The notes beneath the pieces are model-generated. The model did not search any database, was not told the origin of the DNA, and saw only the letters and a list, made by a program, of their open reading frames with translations. Of a stretch of DNA of 36,157 nt, positions 18,365 to 27,974 are shown piece by piece. This stretch comes from an uncultured Clostridium sp. (lineage in GTDB: Bacteria > Bacillota > Clostridia > TANB77 > CAG-508): the NCBI GenBank assembly GCA_946497775.1, contig CAMMLS010000009.1, positions 1 through 36,157 of the forward strand, given 5' to 3'. Position numbers and translations under genes: made by a program. The number at the start of each line of letters is the position of its first letter. Position 1 is the stretch's first letter.

Positions 18365-19675
18365 ATGAAAATATTAGTAAGTGGAACAGGATACGTAGGA
18401 TTAGTTACTGCCGTGTGCTTGGCTGACAAAGGACATGATGTGGTTTGTTATGACGTGGTAAAAGAAAAAATAGACATGTTAAATAATGGACAAGCGCCAA
18501 TATATGAAGCTGGTCTTGAAGAACTTATGAAGAAAAATAAAGAAAAAATCGAATATACTTATAATAAAAAAGAAGCATATAAAGATATAGATGTAATATT
18601 TATAGGAGTAGGAACTCCGGAAAGAGTAGACGGCTCAGCAAATTTAGATTATATATATGCAGTAGCAGATGATATTATAGAAAACATTAATAAAGATTGT
18701 TTAGTTGTAATAAAATCAACAGTTCCAATAGGAACTAACTATAAAGTTGAAAAATATATACAAGAAAGACTTAAAGGAAAATATAGAATGGAAATAGCTT
18801 CAAACCCTGAATTTTTAGCACAAGGTACAGCTGTAAAAGATACGTTAGAAGCACAAAGAATAATTATAGGAACGCATTCAAAATGGGCAGAAGAAATTTT
18901 AAAAAGTATATACAAAGATTTTGAAAAATCTATAATAGTGTCAACAGATATAAACAGTGCAGAAATGATAAAATATGCATCAAATGATTTTCTTGCACTA
19001 AAAATATCATATATAAATGAAATAGCTAATTTGTGTGAAATTTTAGATGCCAATATAGAAGATGTTGCATTAGGTATGGGACTAGATAAAAGAATAGGAA
19101 ATAAATTTTTAAATGCAGGAATTGGATATGGAGGTTCTTGTTTCCCAAAAGATACAAAAGCTTTACATTGGCTAGCAAAAATAAATGAATGTGAATTAAA
19201 AACAGTAAAAGCAGCTATTGATGTTAATCAAAACCAAAAATTAAAATTAATAGAAAAATCTAAGAAATACTATGAACAATTAAGAGGAATAAATGTGGCT
19301 GTCTTAGGATTGGCTTTTAAACCAGGAACAGATGACTTAAGGGAAGCACCATCTATAATAAATGTAGAGTATTTAGAAAATAATGGAGCAAATATAAAAG
19401 CATGGGATCCAATCGCACAAAAAAATTTCAGTAAAATATTCCCACAAATTAATTACTGTGATACAATAGAGGAAACAATTAAAGATACAGATATATGTTT
19501 TATTTTTACAGAATGGAAAGCAATTAAGAATTTTGATATAAGTAAATATGAAAAATTAATGAGGAAGGCAATTATATTAGATGGTAGAAATTGCTATAAG
19601 TTAGATGATATGAGAAATTATAATGTAATATATGAATCTATTGGAAGAAAAAGTATAGAAAATATTAAAAAATAG
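18365..19675 (+). CDS. ugd: UDP-glucose 6-dehydrogenase
   Basis: ATG 18365 follows AGGAAGG; an upstream in-frame ATG at 18305 lies within the previous gene. 436 residues with KILVSGTGYVGLVTAVCLAD at the N-terminus, a SNPEFLAQGTAVKD loop, and the catalytic-cysteine motif GYGGSCFPKDTKAL. The C-terminal UDP-binding domain has VAVLGLAFKPGTDDLREAPS. It oxidises UDP-glucose to UDP-glucuronate using two NAD+. UDP-GlcA would be the uronic acid donor for the repeat unit and a natural target for amidation by the TupA-like enzyme. Confidence 0.94.
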   Translation: MKILVSGTGYVGLVTAVCLADKGHDVVCYDVVKEKIDMLNNGQAPIYEAGLEELMKKNKEKIEYTYNKKEAYKDIDVIFIGVGTPERVDGSANLDYIYAVADDIIENINKDCLVVIKSTVPIGTNYKVEKYIQERLKGKYRMEIASNPEFLAQGTAVKDTLEAQRIIIGTHSKWAEEILKSIYKDFEKSIIVSTDINSAEMIKYASNDFLALKISYINEIANLCEILDANIEDVALGMGLDKRIGNKFLNAGIGYGGSCFPKDTKALHWLAKINECELKTVKAAIDVNQNQKLKLIEKSKKYYEQLRGINVAVLGLAFKPGTDDLREAPSIINVEYLENNGANIKAWDPIAQKNFSKIFPQINYCDTIEETIKDTDICFIFTEWKAIKNFDISKYEKLMRKAIILDGRNCYKLDDMRNYNVIYESIGRKSIENIKK

Positions 19676-19686
19676 GAGGTGCCACA

Positions 19687-20778
19687 TTGGGAACAAAAGG
19701 TAAAAGAATGGCTGATAATGAGCCGAAAGATATGAGAGATAAAAGAAATAAGATAGAAAACAACACAAAAAAGAAAGTAAAAAAAGAAAAAAAACACAGT
19801 AAAGCTAGAACAATAGCAATAATTATAATATCAATATTATTAATTTTTGCAATAATATTTGGAGTGCTTTTATATATAGCATCTAGCACACTGGGTAAAA
19901 TTGGATTCGAAAGTCTAGACGAAAGTCAGTTAGGACTAAATAATGATTTGTATAATGAAGTATCTAATAATGTATCACAATCAGAATTTAATAGCATTAA
20001 GAACGTAGCATTATTTGGAATAGATAGTGGTAGAAGTGATACTATAATAATAGCATCAATAAACCAAACAGATCATACAATAAAATTAATAAGTATTCCA
20101 AGAGATACATATGTCTCAGTAGAAGGACATGGAAAGACGAAAATAAACCATGCATATGCATATGGTAAAGAACAATTAGCATTAAAAACAATTAATGAAA
20201 ACTTTGGCTTAAATATTTCAGAATATGTAACAATTAATTTTAAAGGTTTGATAAATATAATTAATAAAATAGGTGGAATAGAGTTAGAAATCACAAAAGC
20301 AGAAATGGAGTATATCAATCAAAATGTGGCAGATTCATATAGATTAAGTGGGAAAAGTAATGTAAAGAAACTTTCAAGTTATGGCAAAGTTACACTAAAT
20401 GGTGAACAAGCCCTAACTCACGCTAGAAACAGAACAATAGGCAATGACTTCTACCGTGAAGAACGTCAAAGGGATGTTATTACAGCTGTAATGGAAAAAG
20501 TTTCAAGAATGGGATTAACTCAAATTATAGGACTAAGTGATAGTATCCTATCAGAAGTAAAAACAAACTTAAACATAACAGAATGCATAGGTATATTAAC
20601 AGAAGCTTTAGGAAATAGTTCAGATTATCTAAATAGTGTAGAATCAAAGCAAATCCCATCAGAAGAAGCTGGAAATGGTTCTGGAAAAGGTCAAATGATT
20701 TCAGGAGTATATTATTTTGTTTCAGATTTAGATGAAGCAAGCAAAGCCTTTAAAGACACAATTTATGGCAAAGAATAG
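19687..20778 (+). CDS. LytR-CpsA-Psr (LCP) family polysaccharide-peptidoglycan ligase
   Basis: It starts at TTG 19687, eight bases after AGGAGGT (19674-19680); ATG 19708 is a weaker alternative. 363 residues: a Lys-rich cytoplasmic tail, one membrane helix (about 42-62), then the extracellular LCP domain with LFGIDSGRSDTIIIAS, KLISIPRDTYV, KINHAYAYG and FYREERQRDVI, which carry the Arg and Asp residues that bind the polyprenyl pyrophosphate. LCP enzymes transfer finished undecaprenyl-linked polymers to peptidoglycan, so this is the last step for the polymer encoded upstream. Confidence 0.93.
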   Translation: MGTKGKRMADNEPKDMRDKRNKIENNTKKKVKKEKKHSKARTIAIIIISILLIFAIIFGVLLYIASSTLGKIGFESLDESQLGLNNDLYNEVSNNVSQSEFNSIKNVALFGIDSGRSDTIIIASINQTDHTIKLISIPRDTYVSVEGHGKTKINHAYAYGKEQLALKTINENFGLNISEYVTINFKGLINIINKIGGIELEITKAEMEYINQNVADSYRLSGKSNVKKLSSYGKVTLNGEQALTHARNRTIGNDFYREERQRDVITAVMEKVSRMGLTQIIGLSDSILSEVKTNLNITECIGILTEALGNSSDYLNSVESKQIPSEEAGNGSGKGQMISGVYYFVSDLDEASKAFKDTIYGKE

Positions 20779-20792
20779 GAAGGATTAATTAA

Positions 20793-21359
20793 ATGTTAAA
20801 GAACATTATATTACATTTTTGTACAGTAACTAAACATAGATGGATAGTTTTTAAATTATGTGTTAGAGCCGGTATCCCTTGGAGAGGGCTCGTGCATGAC
20901 TTATCTAAATACTCACCGACAGAATTTTTTGAGGGTGTAAAATATTATCAAGGATATAGAAGCCCAATTCTTGCTTGTGTAGAGAAAAAAGGATATTCAG
21001 AAGCGCGTTTGCATCATAGAGGTAGAAATAAGCACCATCCACAATACTGGTACGATGAATTTGCAATTGTAAAAGATCCAATAATGCCATACAAGTATGT
21101 TGCTGAAATGATATGTGACCAAATTTCAGCATCTAAAACATATGAAGGAAAAAATTGGAGAAATGAATCTATTTTAAAATATTGGACCAGAGTTGAAGAG
21201 ACTATTCATTTAAATCAAAGAATAAAAGATATGCTAACAGAAATATATATAAGAATAGAAAAAGAAGGCGTAAATGCAGTTATAAAGGGCAAAATTCTAA
21301 AAGAAGCATATTATAGGCATATAAGTGAGGAAAAGGAATATGAATATAAAGAAATGTAA
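20793..21359 (+). CDS. DUF5662-family protein
   Basis: 188 residues, rich in His, Tyr and Trp. Conserved blocks are FCTVTKHRWIVFKLCVRAG, GLVHDLSKYSPTEF, RLHHRGRNKHHPQYW and EMICDQISASKTY. HDLSKY and HHRGRNKHHPQYW look like metal-binding His/Asp clusters of an HD-type fold, but the activity is unknown. It recalls the DUF5662 family of Firmicutes. No link to polysaccharide synthesis is evident; it rides at the end of the operon after the LCP gene. Confidence 0.75.
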   Translation: MLKNIILHFCTVTKHRWIVFKLCVRAGIPWRGLVHDLSKYSPTEFFEGVKYYQGYRSPILACVEKKGYSEARLHHRGRNKHHPQYWYDEFAIVKDPIMPYKYVAEMICDQISASKTYEGKNWRNESILKYWTRVEETIHLNQRIKDMLTEIYIRIEKEGVNAVIKGKILKEAYYRHISEEKEYEYKEM

Positions 21360-22236
21360 TTTATGTCCACATAATTGTAACATAAATAGAGAAAATAAAA
21401 AAATAGGAAGATGTAAAGCCACAGCTAAAGCAAAAATTGCTTTAGCTTCTTTGCATTTTTATGAAGAACCTTGTATAAGTGGAGAAAATGGTTCTGGAAC
21501 TGTATTTTTTTCTAATTGTAATCTAAATTGTGTGTATTGCCAAAACTATAAGATAAGTAGCCAAGGATTTGGCAAAGAAGTAAGCATAGAAAAATTAGCT
21601 GAAATTTTTATAAATCAGCAGAATAACAATGCGAATAATATTAATTTAGTAAGCCCAACTATATATGCATATCAAATAAAGCAAGCAATTATTTTAGCAA
21701 GAAAAATGGGACTAAAATTGCCAATTATATATAATACTAGTGGGTATGAAAAAGTTGAAACATTAAAAGAACTAGATGGATATATAGATGTATATTTGCC
21801 AGATTTTAAATATGCATCAAATGAACTTGGAGAAAAATATTCGAATGTTAAAAATTATTATGATTACTGTTTACCTGCCATAAAAGAAATGTATAGACAA
21901 GTAGGTAGCCCAAAAATAAATGATAAAGGAATTATTGAAAAAGGACTAATTATAAGGCATTTAATATTACCTAATAATGTAGAAAACACGAAACAAGTAA
22001 TAAAATTAATAGAAGAAAATTTCCCAAGTGATGTATATGTAAGTATAATGGCACAATATTTTCCGGCTGGAATAGCAAAAAATATTCCAGAACTAAACAG
22101 AAAAATAACGCTAGATGAATACAAGGAAGTAGAAGACTATATATATGAACTAAATATCGAAAACGGATATATGCAAGATTTAGGTGAACATGAAGAAGAA
22201 TATGTGCCGAATTTTAATCTTGCAGGAATAATTTAA
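21340..22236 (+). CDS. Radical SAM protein, PflX-like activating-enzyme family
   Basis: ATG 21340 is preferred, with AGGAAAAGGA just before it; GTG 21325 is possible. The gene overlaps the DUF5662 gene by 20 bases. 298 residues. The N-terminus has CNLCPHNC, an extra cysteine cluster, and the radical SAM cluster CNLNCVYC (CxxxCxxC). It continues SPTIYAYQIKQA and YIDVYLPDFKYASNEL, and ends with QDLGEHEEEYVPNF. This is the PflX-like group related to pyruvate-formate-lyase activating enzymes. The target protein is unknown. Confidence 0.82.
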   Translation: MNIKKCNLCPHNCNINRENKKIGRCKATAKAKIALASLHFYEEPCISGENGSGTVFFSNCNLNCVYCQNYKISSQGFGKEVSIEKLAEIFINQQNNNANNINLVSPTIYAYQIKQAIILARKMGLKLPIIYNTSGYEKVETLKELDGYIDVYLPDFKYASNELGEKYSNVKNYYDYCLPAIKEMYRQVGSPKINDKGIIEKGLIIRHLILPNNVENTKQVIKLIEENFPSDVYVSIMAQYFPAGIAKNIPELNRKITLDEYKEVEDYIYELNIENGYMQDLGEHEEEYVPNFNLAGII

Positions 22237-22242
22237 AAACTA

Positions 22243-22270
22243 TTGATAAAAAAATATATATTGATATAAT
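22243..22270 (+). promoter_or_regulatory. Promoter of the CDP-sugar operon
   Basis: TTGATA (22243-22248), a 16-base spacer and TATAAT (22265-22270), placed between the radical SAM stop (22236) and ATG 22307. It gives a leader of about 30 bases with AAGGGAGAAG as ribosome binding site. No hairpin terminator is visible between the two operons, so read-through is also possible. Confidence 0.7.
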
Positions 22271-22306
22271 ATGTATGGTTATAATATAAAAAGGGAGAAG
22301 ATATAA

Positions 22307-23086
22307 ATGAAAGTAGTAATATTAGCAGGAGGCTTTGGAACAAGAATTTCAGAAGAGTCTCATTTAAAACCAAAACCAATGATAGAAATAGGAGACCAAC
22401 CTATATTGTGGCACATAATGAAAGAATATTCACATTATGGTTTTAATGAATTTATAATATGTTTAGGTTACAAAGCACATAAAATAAAAGAATATTTTGC
22501 AGACTATTTTCTGTACACATCAGATGTTACATTTGACTTATCTAAAAACGAAATGACCGTACATAATAATTGTTCTGAAAATTGGAAGGTAACATTAGTA
22601 AATACTGGCTTAAATACAATGACTGGTGGAAGAATAAAAAGAATTCAAGAATATGTTGGAAACGAATCTTTTATGGTAACATATGGAGATGGAGTTAGTG
22701 ATGTTAATATAAAAGAATTAGTAGAATTCCATAAAAGTCATGGAAAAATTGCAACAATAACAGCAGTAAATATTGGGCAAAAGTTCGGAGTATTAGTTGC
22801 AGACGAAAACAATAATATAAAAAGTTTTAGAGAAAAAAATGATGACGATGGAGACATAATAAATGGAGGGTACATGGTATTTAACCCAGAAGTATTTTCA
22901 TACTTGACAAATGGAGATGAAACAGTACTTGAAAAAGAACCACTAGAAAATTTAGCAAAAGATGGTCAGCTAGTAGCATATAGACATAATGGATTTTGGA
23001 AATGCATGGATACACAAAGAGATAAAATGCAATTAGAAGAAATGTGGAAAACAGGAAATGCAAAATGGAAAATATGGGAGGACTAA
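22307..23086 (+). CDS. rfbF: Glucose-1-phosphate cytidylyltransferase
   Basis: 259 residues, the usual length. The nucleotidyltransferase start VVILAGGFGTRISEESHLKP is followed by KPMIEIGDQPILWHIMK, VTYGDGVSDVNI, NGGYMVFNPEVF and WKCMDTQRDK. These are standard for RfbF/DdhA, which makes CDP-glucose from glucose-1-phosphate and CTP. It opens the second operon and feeds the CDP-glucose 4,6-dehydratase encoded at 24726. The stop overlaps the next ATG. Confidence 0.94.
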   Translation: MKVVILAGGFGTRISEESHLKPKPMIEIGDQPILWHIMKEYSHYGFNEFIICLGYKAHKIKEYFADYFLYTSDVTFDLSKNEMTVHNNCSENWKVTLVNTGLNTMTGGRIKRIQEYVGNESFMVTYGDGVSDVNIKELVEFHKSHGKIATITAVNIGQKFGVLVADENNNIKSFREKNDDDGDIINGGYMVFNPEVFSYLTNGDETVLEKEPLENLAKDGQLVAYRHNGFWKCMDTQRDKMQLEEMWKTGNAKWKIWED

Positions 23087-24714
23087 TGAAAACTTTAAAA
23101 GAAGATATTGAATTTTTTGTAAAAAAAATAGAATATATAATTCCATTAATTATAACAGCTATACTAAGCTTTGGATTTGTAATTACACATTATAGTGTAA
23201 ATATTGATACTTTGTCATCAGAAAGATATTACAGAGAAGGAGAACTACTTACACAAAGTAGGTATGGAGGAGTTCTTTTAGATAAAATATTAGGAGTTAT
23301 GGAATACAATCCATTTTTTGTAGATTGTCTAGCTGTAATTTTTCTTGTAATGGCAAGTATTACATTTTGTATTTTATTTAAAAAAATTAGTAAAAATAAA
23401 ATAAATACAGTAGCATATACAATATTTTCATGCTTATTTGTATCATATCCATTAATTAATGAAATTTTTGTTTATACCCCAATGAGCTTTGGAGTATGCT
23501 TTTCATTCTTTATTGCAGCCGTAATATTAAATTTATTGTATTCATATAGAGACAATAAAAAAATTAGGAGTTTAGTATATTCAACATTACTAATGTGCCT
23601 AATTATATCAATTTATGAATCTAGTGCTGCTGTATTACTATGTGGATTTTTTATAATAGAAATATTAGATTGTATATATAATAATCCAAAAAAGAAAATA
23701 AAAGATACTATAATAAACTTAATAATAATGGTTATCCCAATGGTAGTTGCTCTAATTATAAATTCTATAATATCAAATCTAATTTTTACAATAGGGGATA
23801 TATCACCTAACGCTAATAGAGCGGCTAAAACTATAATGTACCAAACATTAGGAATTGCAAATGGAATAATAAATCTAATAAAAACAGTATTTTATAGCTA
23901 TGGCGTAAATGGATTTTTATATTTACCAATTACTGTTATGCAAATAGCCTGTATAATAACGTTTATATTAGGAATAGTATATGCTGTTAAACGAAAGAAC
24001 ATAACAATATTCTTACTTTTCTTAGGTAGCATATGTTCTTTATTTGTATTATCTATAATTCAAGGAAACGCAGCACCATATAGAACTTGCCAAGTTTTCC
24101 AAATATTTAGTGCATTTGCATTTATGATATTAATACAATCATTAATATATACAAACAAGGCAAAGTTAATGAAAAATATATTTATTTGTTTATCATTTTT
24201 AGTAATTTTTTATCAAGCAAAAGATTTAAACAAATATTTTTATTTGAATTATACAAGATATGAGCAAGAAAAAATAGCATTAGTATCAATGGCGGAAAGG
24301 CTGAAAGAACAGTATGATATAGAAAATAAACCAGTAGTTTTTGTAGGAAATTATGAATTATCAAATTATATAATAGAAAGATGCTATATTAGGACAGATA
24401 CCATAGGGGCGAAAATAGCAAATGTGTTAGCTTCTAATTTTAATCCGAATAATGAGAAATACTCAGAAAAATACAAATATATATATAAACCAATAGATTC
24501 AAATATAAATTCTTATTTAAACTGGGGAACAAGAGCATTTAGTGAAGTTAATACAGAAATACTAAAATGGTTGGATATACTAGGTTATGATTATTTTAAA
24601 CAAGGAACAGAGAATATGTTAGCGGATACAATTTTAAAAATAAATGATGGAACAGTACCACTAGAAAGAAATACAATTTATGAATTTGATGATTATATAC
24701 TTGCAATAATTTAA
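23086..24714 (+). CDS. GtrII-like multi-spanning membrane glucosyltransferase
   Basis: The likely start is ATG 23086 (overlapping the rfbF stop), after GGGAGG. 542 residues with about eleven to thirteen hydrophobic helices. The first extracytoplasmic loop has NIDTLSSERYYREGELLTQSRYGG in sections, with acidic residues, the pattern of the GtrII-type glucosyltransferase domain. A soluble C-terminal stretch follows the last helix (about residue 395 on). GtrII proteins use a polyprenyl-phosphate sugar outside the membrane to decorate a polymer. The GtrB-like gene at 29816 would make that donor. Confidence 0.8.
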   Translation: MKTLKEDIEFFVKKIEYIIPLIITAILSFGFVITHYSVNIDTLSSERYYREGELLTQSRYGGVLLDKILGVMEYNPFFVDCLAVIFLVMASITFCILFKKISKNKINTVAYTIFSCLFVSYPLINEIFVYTPMSFGVCFSFFIAAVILNLLYSYRDNKKIRSLVYSTLLMCLIISIYESSAAVLLCGFFIIEILDCIYNNPKKKIKDTIINLIIMVIPMVVALIINSIISNLIFTIGDISPNANRAAKTIMYQTLGIANGIINLIKTVFYSYGVNGFLYLPITVMQIACIITFILGIVYAVKRKNITIFLLFLGSICSLFVLSIIQGNAAPYRTCQVFQIFSAFAFMILIQSLIYTNKAKLMKNIFICLSFLVIFYQAKDLNKYFYLNYTRYEQEKIALVSMAERLKEQYDIENKPVVFVGNYELSNYIIERCYIRTDTIGAKIANVLASNFNPNNEKYSEKYKYIYKPIDSNINSYLNWGTRAFSEVNTEILKWLDILGYDYFKQGTENMLADTILKINDGTVPLERNTIYEFDDYILAII

Positions 24715-24725
24715 GAGGAGTAAAA

Positions 24726-25793
24726 ATGGTAGATTTAAGTTTTTATAAAAATAAAAAAGTTTTAATAACTGGGAATACAGGGTTTAAAGGAAGTTGGCTA
24801 TGTAAAATACTATTAATGGCAGGAGCAAATGTTACAGGTTATTCTCTTGAACCTCCAACAAATCCAAGTTTATTTAAAATAGCAAATTTAGATAAACAAA
24901 TGAATTCAATTATTGGAGATATAAGAAATTTAGAAAAATTACAAAAAGTATTTGAAGAGATAAAACCAGAAATAGTATTTCACTTAGCTGCACAACCTAT
25001 TGTAAGAACATCATACGAAAATCCAGTATATACGTATGAAACTAATGTAATGGGAACTGTAAATATATTAGAATGTGTAAGAAAAAGCCCAAGTGTAAAA
25101 TCATTTTTAAATGTAACAACAGATAAAGTATACAAAAATAATGAATGGGAATGGGGTTACAGGGAAAATGAATTTTTAGATGGATATGATCCATATTCAA
25201 ATAGTAAATCTTGTTCAGAATTAGTAACACATACATATAAAAGAAGTTTCTTCGAAGATAGAGAAATTGGAATTTCAACAGCAAGAGCTGGAAATGTAAT
25301 TGGCGGAGGCGATTTTGCAAAAGACAGAATAATACCAGATTGTGTAAGAGCTGCAATGAATAAAGAGAATATTATTGTAAGAAATCCAAATTCAATAAGA
25401 CCATATCAGCATGTATTAGAACCATTATTTGCATATTTATTGATAGCACAAAAACAATATGAAAATAAACAATATGCAGATTCATATAATGTTGGACCAA
25501 ATGAACAAGATTGTGTTACAACAGGTAAAATAGTAGATATGTTTGTAAACAAATGGGGAGAAAATTTAAAATGGGAATGCAAAATCGATAATGGTCCACA
25601 TGAAGCAAATTATTTAAAACTAGATTGCTCAAAAATAAAGAATACATTAGATTGGAAGCCAATTTGGAATATAGAACAAGCAATAGAAAAAACAGTAGAA
25701 TTTTCGAAAAAATATATTAATAAAGGAAATATAGAAGAATGCATGATAAATCAAATAAATGAATATATAAAAAATGGTAAAGGAGAGAAGTAA
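24726..25793 (+). CDS. rfbG: CDP-glucose 4,6-dehydratase
   Basis: 355 residues beginning FYKNKKVLITGNTGFKGSW, with YSLEPPTNPSLF, VFHLAAQPIVRTSYENP, NVTTDKVYKN, DPYSNSKSCSELV (catalytic Tyr and Lys) and RPYQHVLEPLFAYL. These are hallmark sections of RfbG/DdhB. It turns CDP-glucose into CDP-4-keto-6-deoxyglucose. AGAGGAG precedes ATG 24726. Confidence 0.95.
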   Translation: MVDLSFYKNKKVLITGNTGFKGSWLCKILLMAGANVTGYSLEPPTNPSLFKIANLDKQMNSIIGDIRNLEKLQKVFEEIKPEIVFHLAAQPIVRTSYENPVYTYETNVMGTVNILECVRKSPSVKSFLNVTTDKVYKNNEWEWGYRENEFLDGYDPYSNSKSCSELVTHTYKRSFFEDREIGISTARAGNVIGGGDFAKDRIIPDCVRAAMNKENIIVRNPNSIRPYQHVLEPLFAYLLIAQKQYENKQYADSYNVGPNEQDCVTTGKIVDMFVNKWGENLKWECKIDNGPHEANYLKLDCSKIKNTLDWKPIWNIEQAIEKTVEFSKKYINKGNIEECMINQINEYIKNGKGEK

Positions 25794-25794
25794 A

Positions 25795-27135
25795 ATGTTT
25801 GAAGGCAAAGATGAATTAGAAGCAAGAAAAGAAATTTTAGGCCTAGTAGAAGAATATTGCAATAAATATCATAATACTAAAAAAGAATTTAAAGAAGGAG
25901 ATAGAATTCCATATGCATCAAGAGTATACGATAGCGAAGAAATGAAAAATTTAGTAGATAGTGCATTAGAATTCTGGTTAACATCAGGAAGATATACAAA
26001 ACAATTTGAAGAAGATTTTGCAAAATATTTAGGAGTTAAATATTGTAGTTTAGTAAACTCAGGTTCATCTGCAAATCTTGTTGCATTTATGTCATTAACA
26101 TCACCATTACTAGGAGATAGAAGAATAAACAGAGGTGATGAAATAATAACAGTAGCAGCAGGCTTCCCTACAACAGTTTCTCCAATAATACAATATGGAG
26201 CAATACCTGTATTTGTAGATGTTACAATACCACAATACAATATAGATGTAAACATGTTAGAAAAAGCATTATCTGAAAAAACAAAAGCAGTTATGATAGC
26301 ACACACATTAGGCAATCCATTTAACCTAAAAGCAGTAAAAGAATTTTGCAATAAACATAATCTATGGCTAGTAGAAGACAATTGCGATGCATTAGGTTCT
26401 ACATATACAATAAATGGAGAAGAAAAATTAACAGGAACAATAGGAGATATTGGAACATCAAGCTTTTATCCACCACATCATATGACAATGGGAGAAGGAG
26501 GAGCAGTTTATACAAATAACAGTTTATTAAATAAAATAATAAGGTCATTTAGAGATTGGGGAAGAGATTGTTCATGCCCATCAGGTGTAGATAACTTATG
26601 TGGACATAGATTTGATAGACAATATGGAGAGTTACCACTTGGATATGACCACAAATATGTATATTCTCATTTCGGTTATAACCTAAAAGCAACAGATATG
26701 CAGGCTGCGATAGGAGTAGCACAACTTAAAAAATTCCCATCATTTGTTGAAAGAAGAAAGCAAAATTTTAAAAGATTAAAAGAAGGATTAAAATCATTAG
26801 AAGATAAGCTAATATTACCAGAAGCATGTGAAAATTCAGACCCAAGCTGGTTTGGATTTGTAATAACATGCAAACCAGGTGTAGATAGAAATAAAGTAGT
26901 AAAATATATAGAAGAAAAAGGAGTGCAAACAAGAAATTTATTTGCTGGAAACTTAGTAAAACATCCATGTTTTGACGAAATGAGAAAAGAAGGAAAAGGA
27001 TACAGAGTAGTAGGAGAATTAAGCAACACAGATATAATAATGAATAATACATTCTGGGTAGGAGTATATCCAGGAATGACAAATGAAAAACTGGACTATA
27101 TGATAAAAACAATAAAAGAAGCTATAGAATTATAG
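25795..27135 (+). CDS. rfbH: CDP-4-keto-6-deoxyglucose 3-dehydrase (RfbH/E1 type)
   Basis: ATG 25795 is preferred over ATG 25774 because AGGAGA (25781-25786) is spaced for it. 446 residues of the PLP aminotransferase fold, but the cofactor Lys is replaced by His in SSFYPPHHMTMGEGGA, the defining feature of E1/RfbH. Cysteines in DCSCPSGVDNLCGHRF match the iron-sulfur site. It removes the C3 hydroxyl of CDP-4-keto-6-deoxyglucose. The usual partner reductase E3 (RfbI, ferredoxin and flavin domains) is not in this window, so either a general reductase serves or the dehydrated intermediate goes to another fate. Confidence 0.94.
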   Translation: MFEGKDELEARKEILGLVEEYCNKYHNTKKEFKEGDRIPYASRVYDSEEMKNLVDSALEFWLTSGRYTKQFEEDFAKYLGVKYCSLVNSGSSANLVAFMSLTSPLLGDRRINRGDEIITVAAGFPTTVSPIIQYGAIPVFVDVTIPQYNIDVNMLEKALSEKTKAVMIAHTLGNPFNLKAVKEFCNKHNLWLVEDNCDALGSTYTINGEEKLTGTIGDIGTSSFYPPHHMTMGEGGAVYTNNSLLNKIIRSFRDWGRDCSCPSGVDNLCGHRFDRQYGELPLGYDHKYVYSHFGYNLKATDMQAAIGVAQLKKFPSFVERRKQNFKRLKEGLKSLEDKLILPEACENSDPSWFGFVITCKPGVDRNKVVKYIEEKGVQTRNLFAGNLVKHPCFDEMRKEGKGYRVVGELSNTDIIMNNTFWVGVYPGMTNEKLDYMIKTIKEAIEL

Positions 27136-27149
27136 AAAGAAGTGAGAAA

Positions 27150-27974
27150 ATGGAAAGAAAAATAACAGATTCAAAAGAACTTGCCTGGAAAATAAGAAGA
27201 GATGCTATAGAAATGACACATTTATCTAATGGCTCTCATATAGCATCAATATTATCACTAGCAGACATTATTGCTGTTTTATATGCGAAAATAATGAGAT
27301 ATGACCCTAAAAATCCACAACTGGAAGAAAGAGATAGAATAATATTAAGCAAAGGACATGCAGGAGCTGCAATTTATGCAGCTCTTGCAGAAGAAGGATT
27401 TTTTGATACAGAAGAGCTAAAAACACATTATGCAAATGGAAGTAGATTATCTGGACATGTATCACATAAAAATGTTCCAGGAGTTGAATTTTCAACTGGT
27501 TCATTAGGGCATGGACTATCAGTCGGAGCAGGTATGGCTTTTGCAGCAAAATTAGATAATAAAAAGCATAAAGTTTATGTAGTTCTGGGAGACGGAGAAT
27601 GCGACGAAGGAAGCATTTGGGAATGTGCACTTTTTGCAAATCAATATAAATTAGATAATTTAGTAGCAATAATAGATTCTAATAAAATGCAAAGTATGGA
27701 TTATTGTGAAAATACAATAGCGTTAGAACCATTTGCAGAAAAATGGAAAACATTTGGATGGAATGTAAAAGAAGTAGATGGACATAATCACGAAGAACTA
27801 GAAAAAGCGTTATTAGAAGAAAATACTATGAGCAAACCAACAGTAATTATAGCAAATACTATAAAAGGAAAGGGAATATCATTTATGGAAAATAATATAG
27901 TATGGCATTATAGAGCACCACAAGGAGAAGACTACGAAAAAGCAGTAAAAGAATTAGAGGAGGCAAGAAAATGA
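27150..27974 (+). CDS. Transketolase-like protein, N-terminal (TPP-binding) subunit
   Basis: 274 residues corresponding to the first third of transketolase. It has LSKGHAGAAIYAAL, a STGSLGHGLSVGAGMAFAAK section, and the TPP/metal motif GDGECDEGSIWE followed by IIDSNKMQS. Split transketolases are common in Firmicutes and Archaea, but here both halves sit inside a CDP-sugar cluster. It could transfer a two-carbon unit to the 4-keto sugar made by RfbG/RfbH, forming a branched-chain sugar. That is inference. It overlaps the next ATG by 4 bases. Confidence 0.9.
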   Translation: MERKITDSKELAWKIRRDAIEMTHLSNGSHIASILSLADIIAVLYAKIMRYDPKNPQLEERDRIILSKGHAGAAIYAALAEEGFFDTEELKTHYANGSRLSGHVSHKNVPGVEFSTGSLGHGLSVGAGMAFAAKLDNKKHKVYVVLGDGECDEGSIWECALFANQYKLDNLVAIIDSNKMQSMDYCENTIALEPFAEKWKTFGWNVKEVDGHNHEELEKALLEENTMSKPTVIIANTIKGKGISFMENNIVWHYRAPQGEDYEKAVKELEEARK

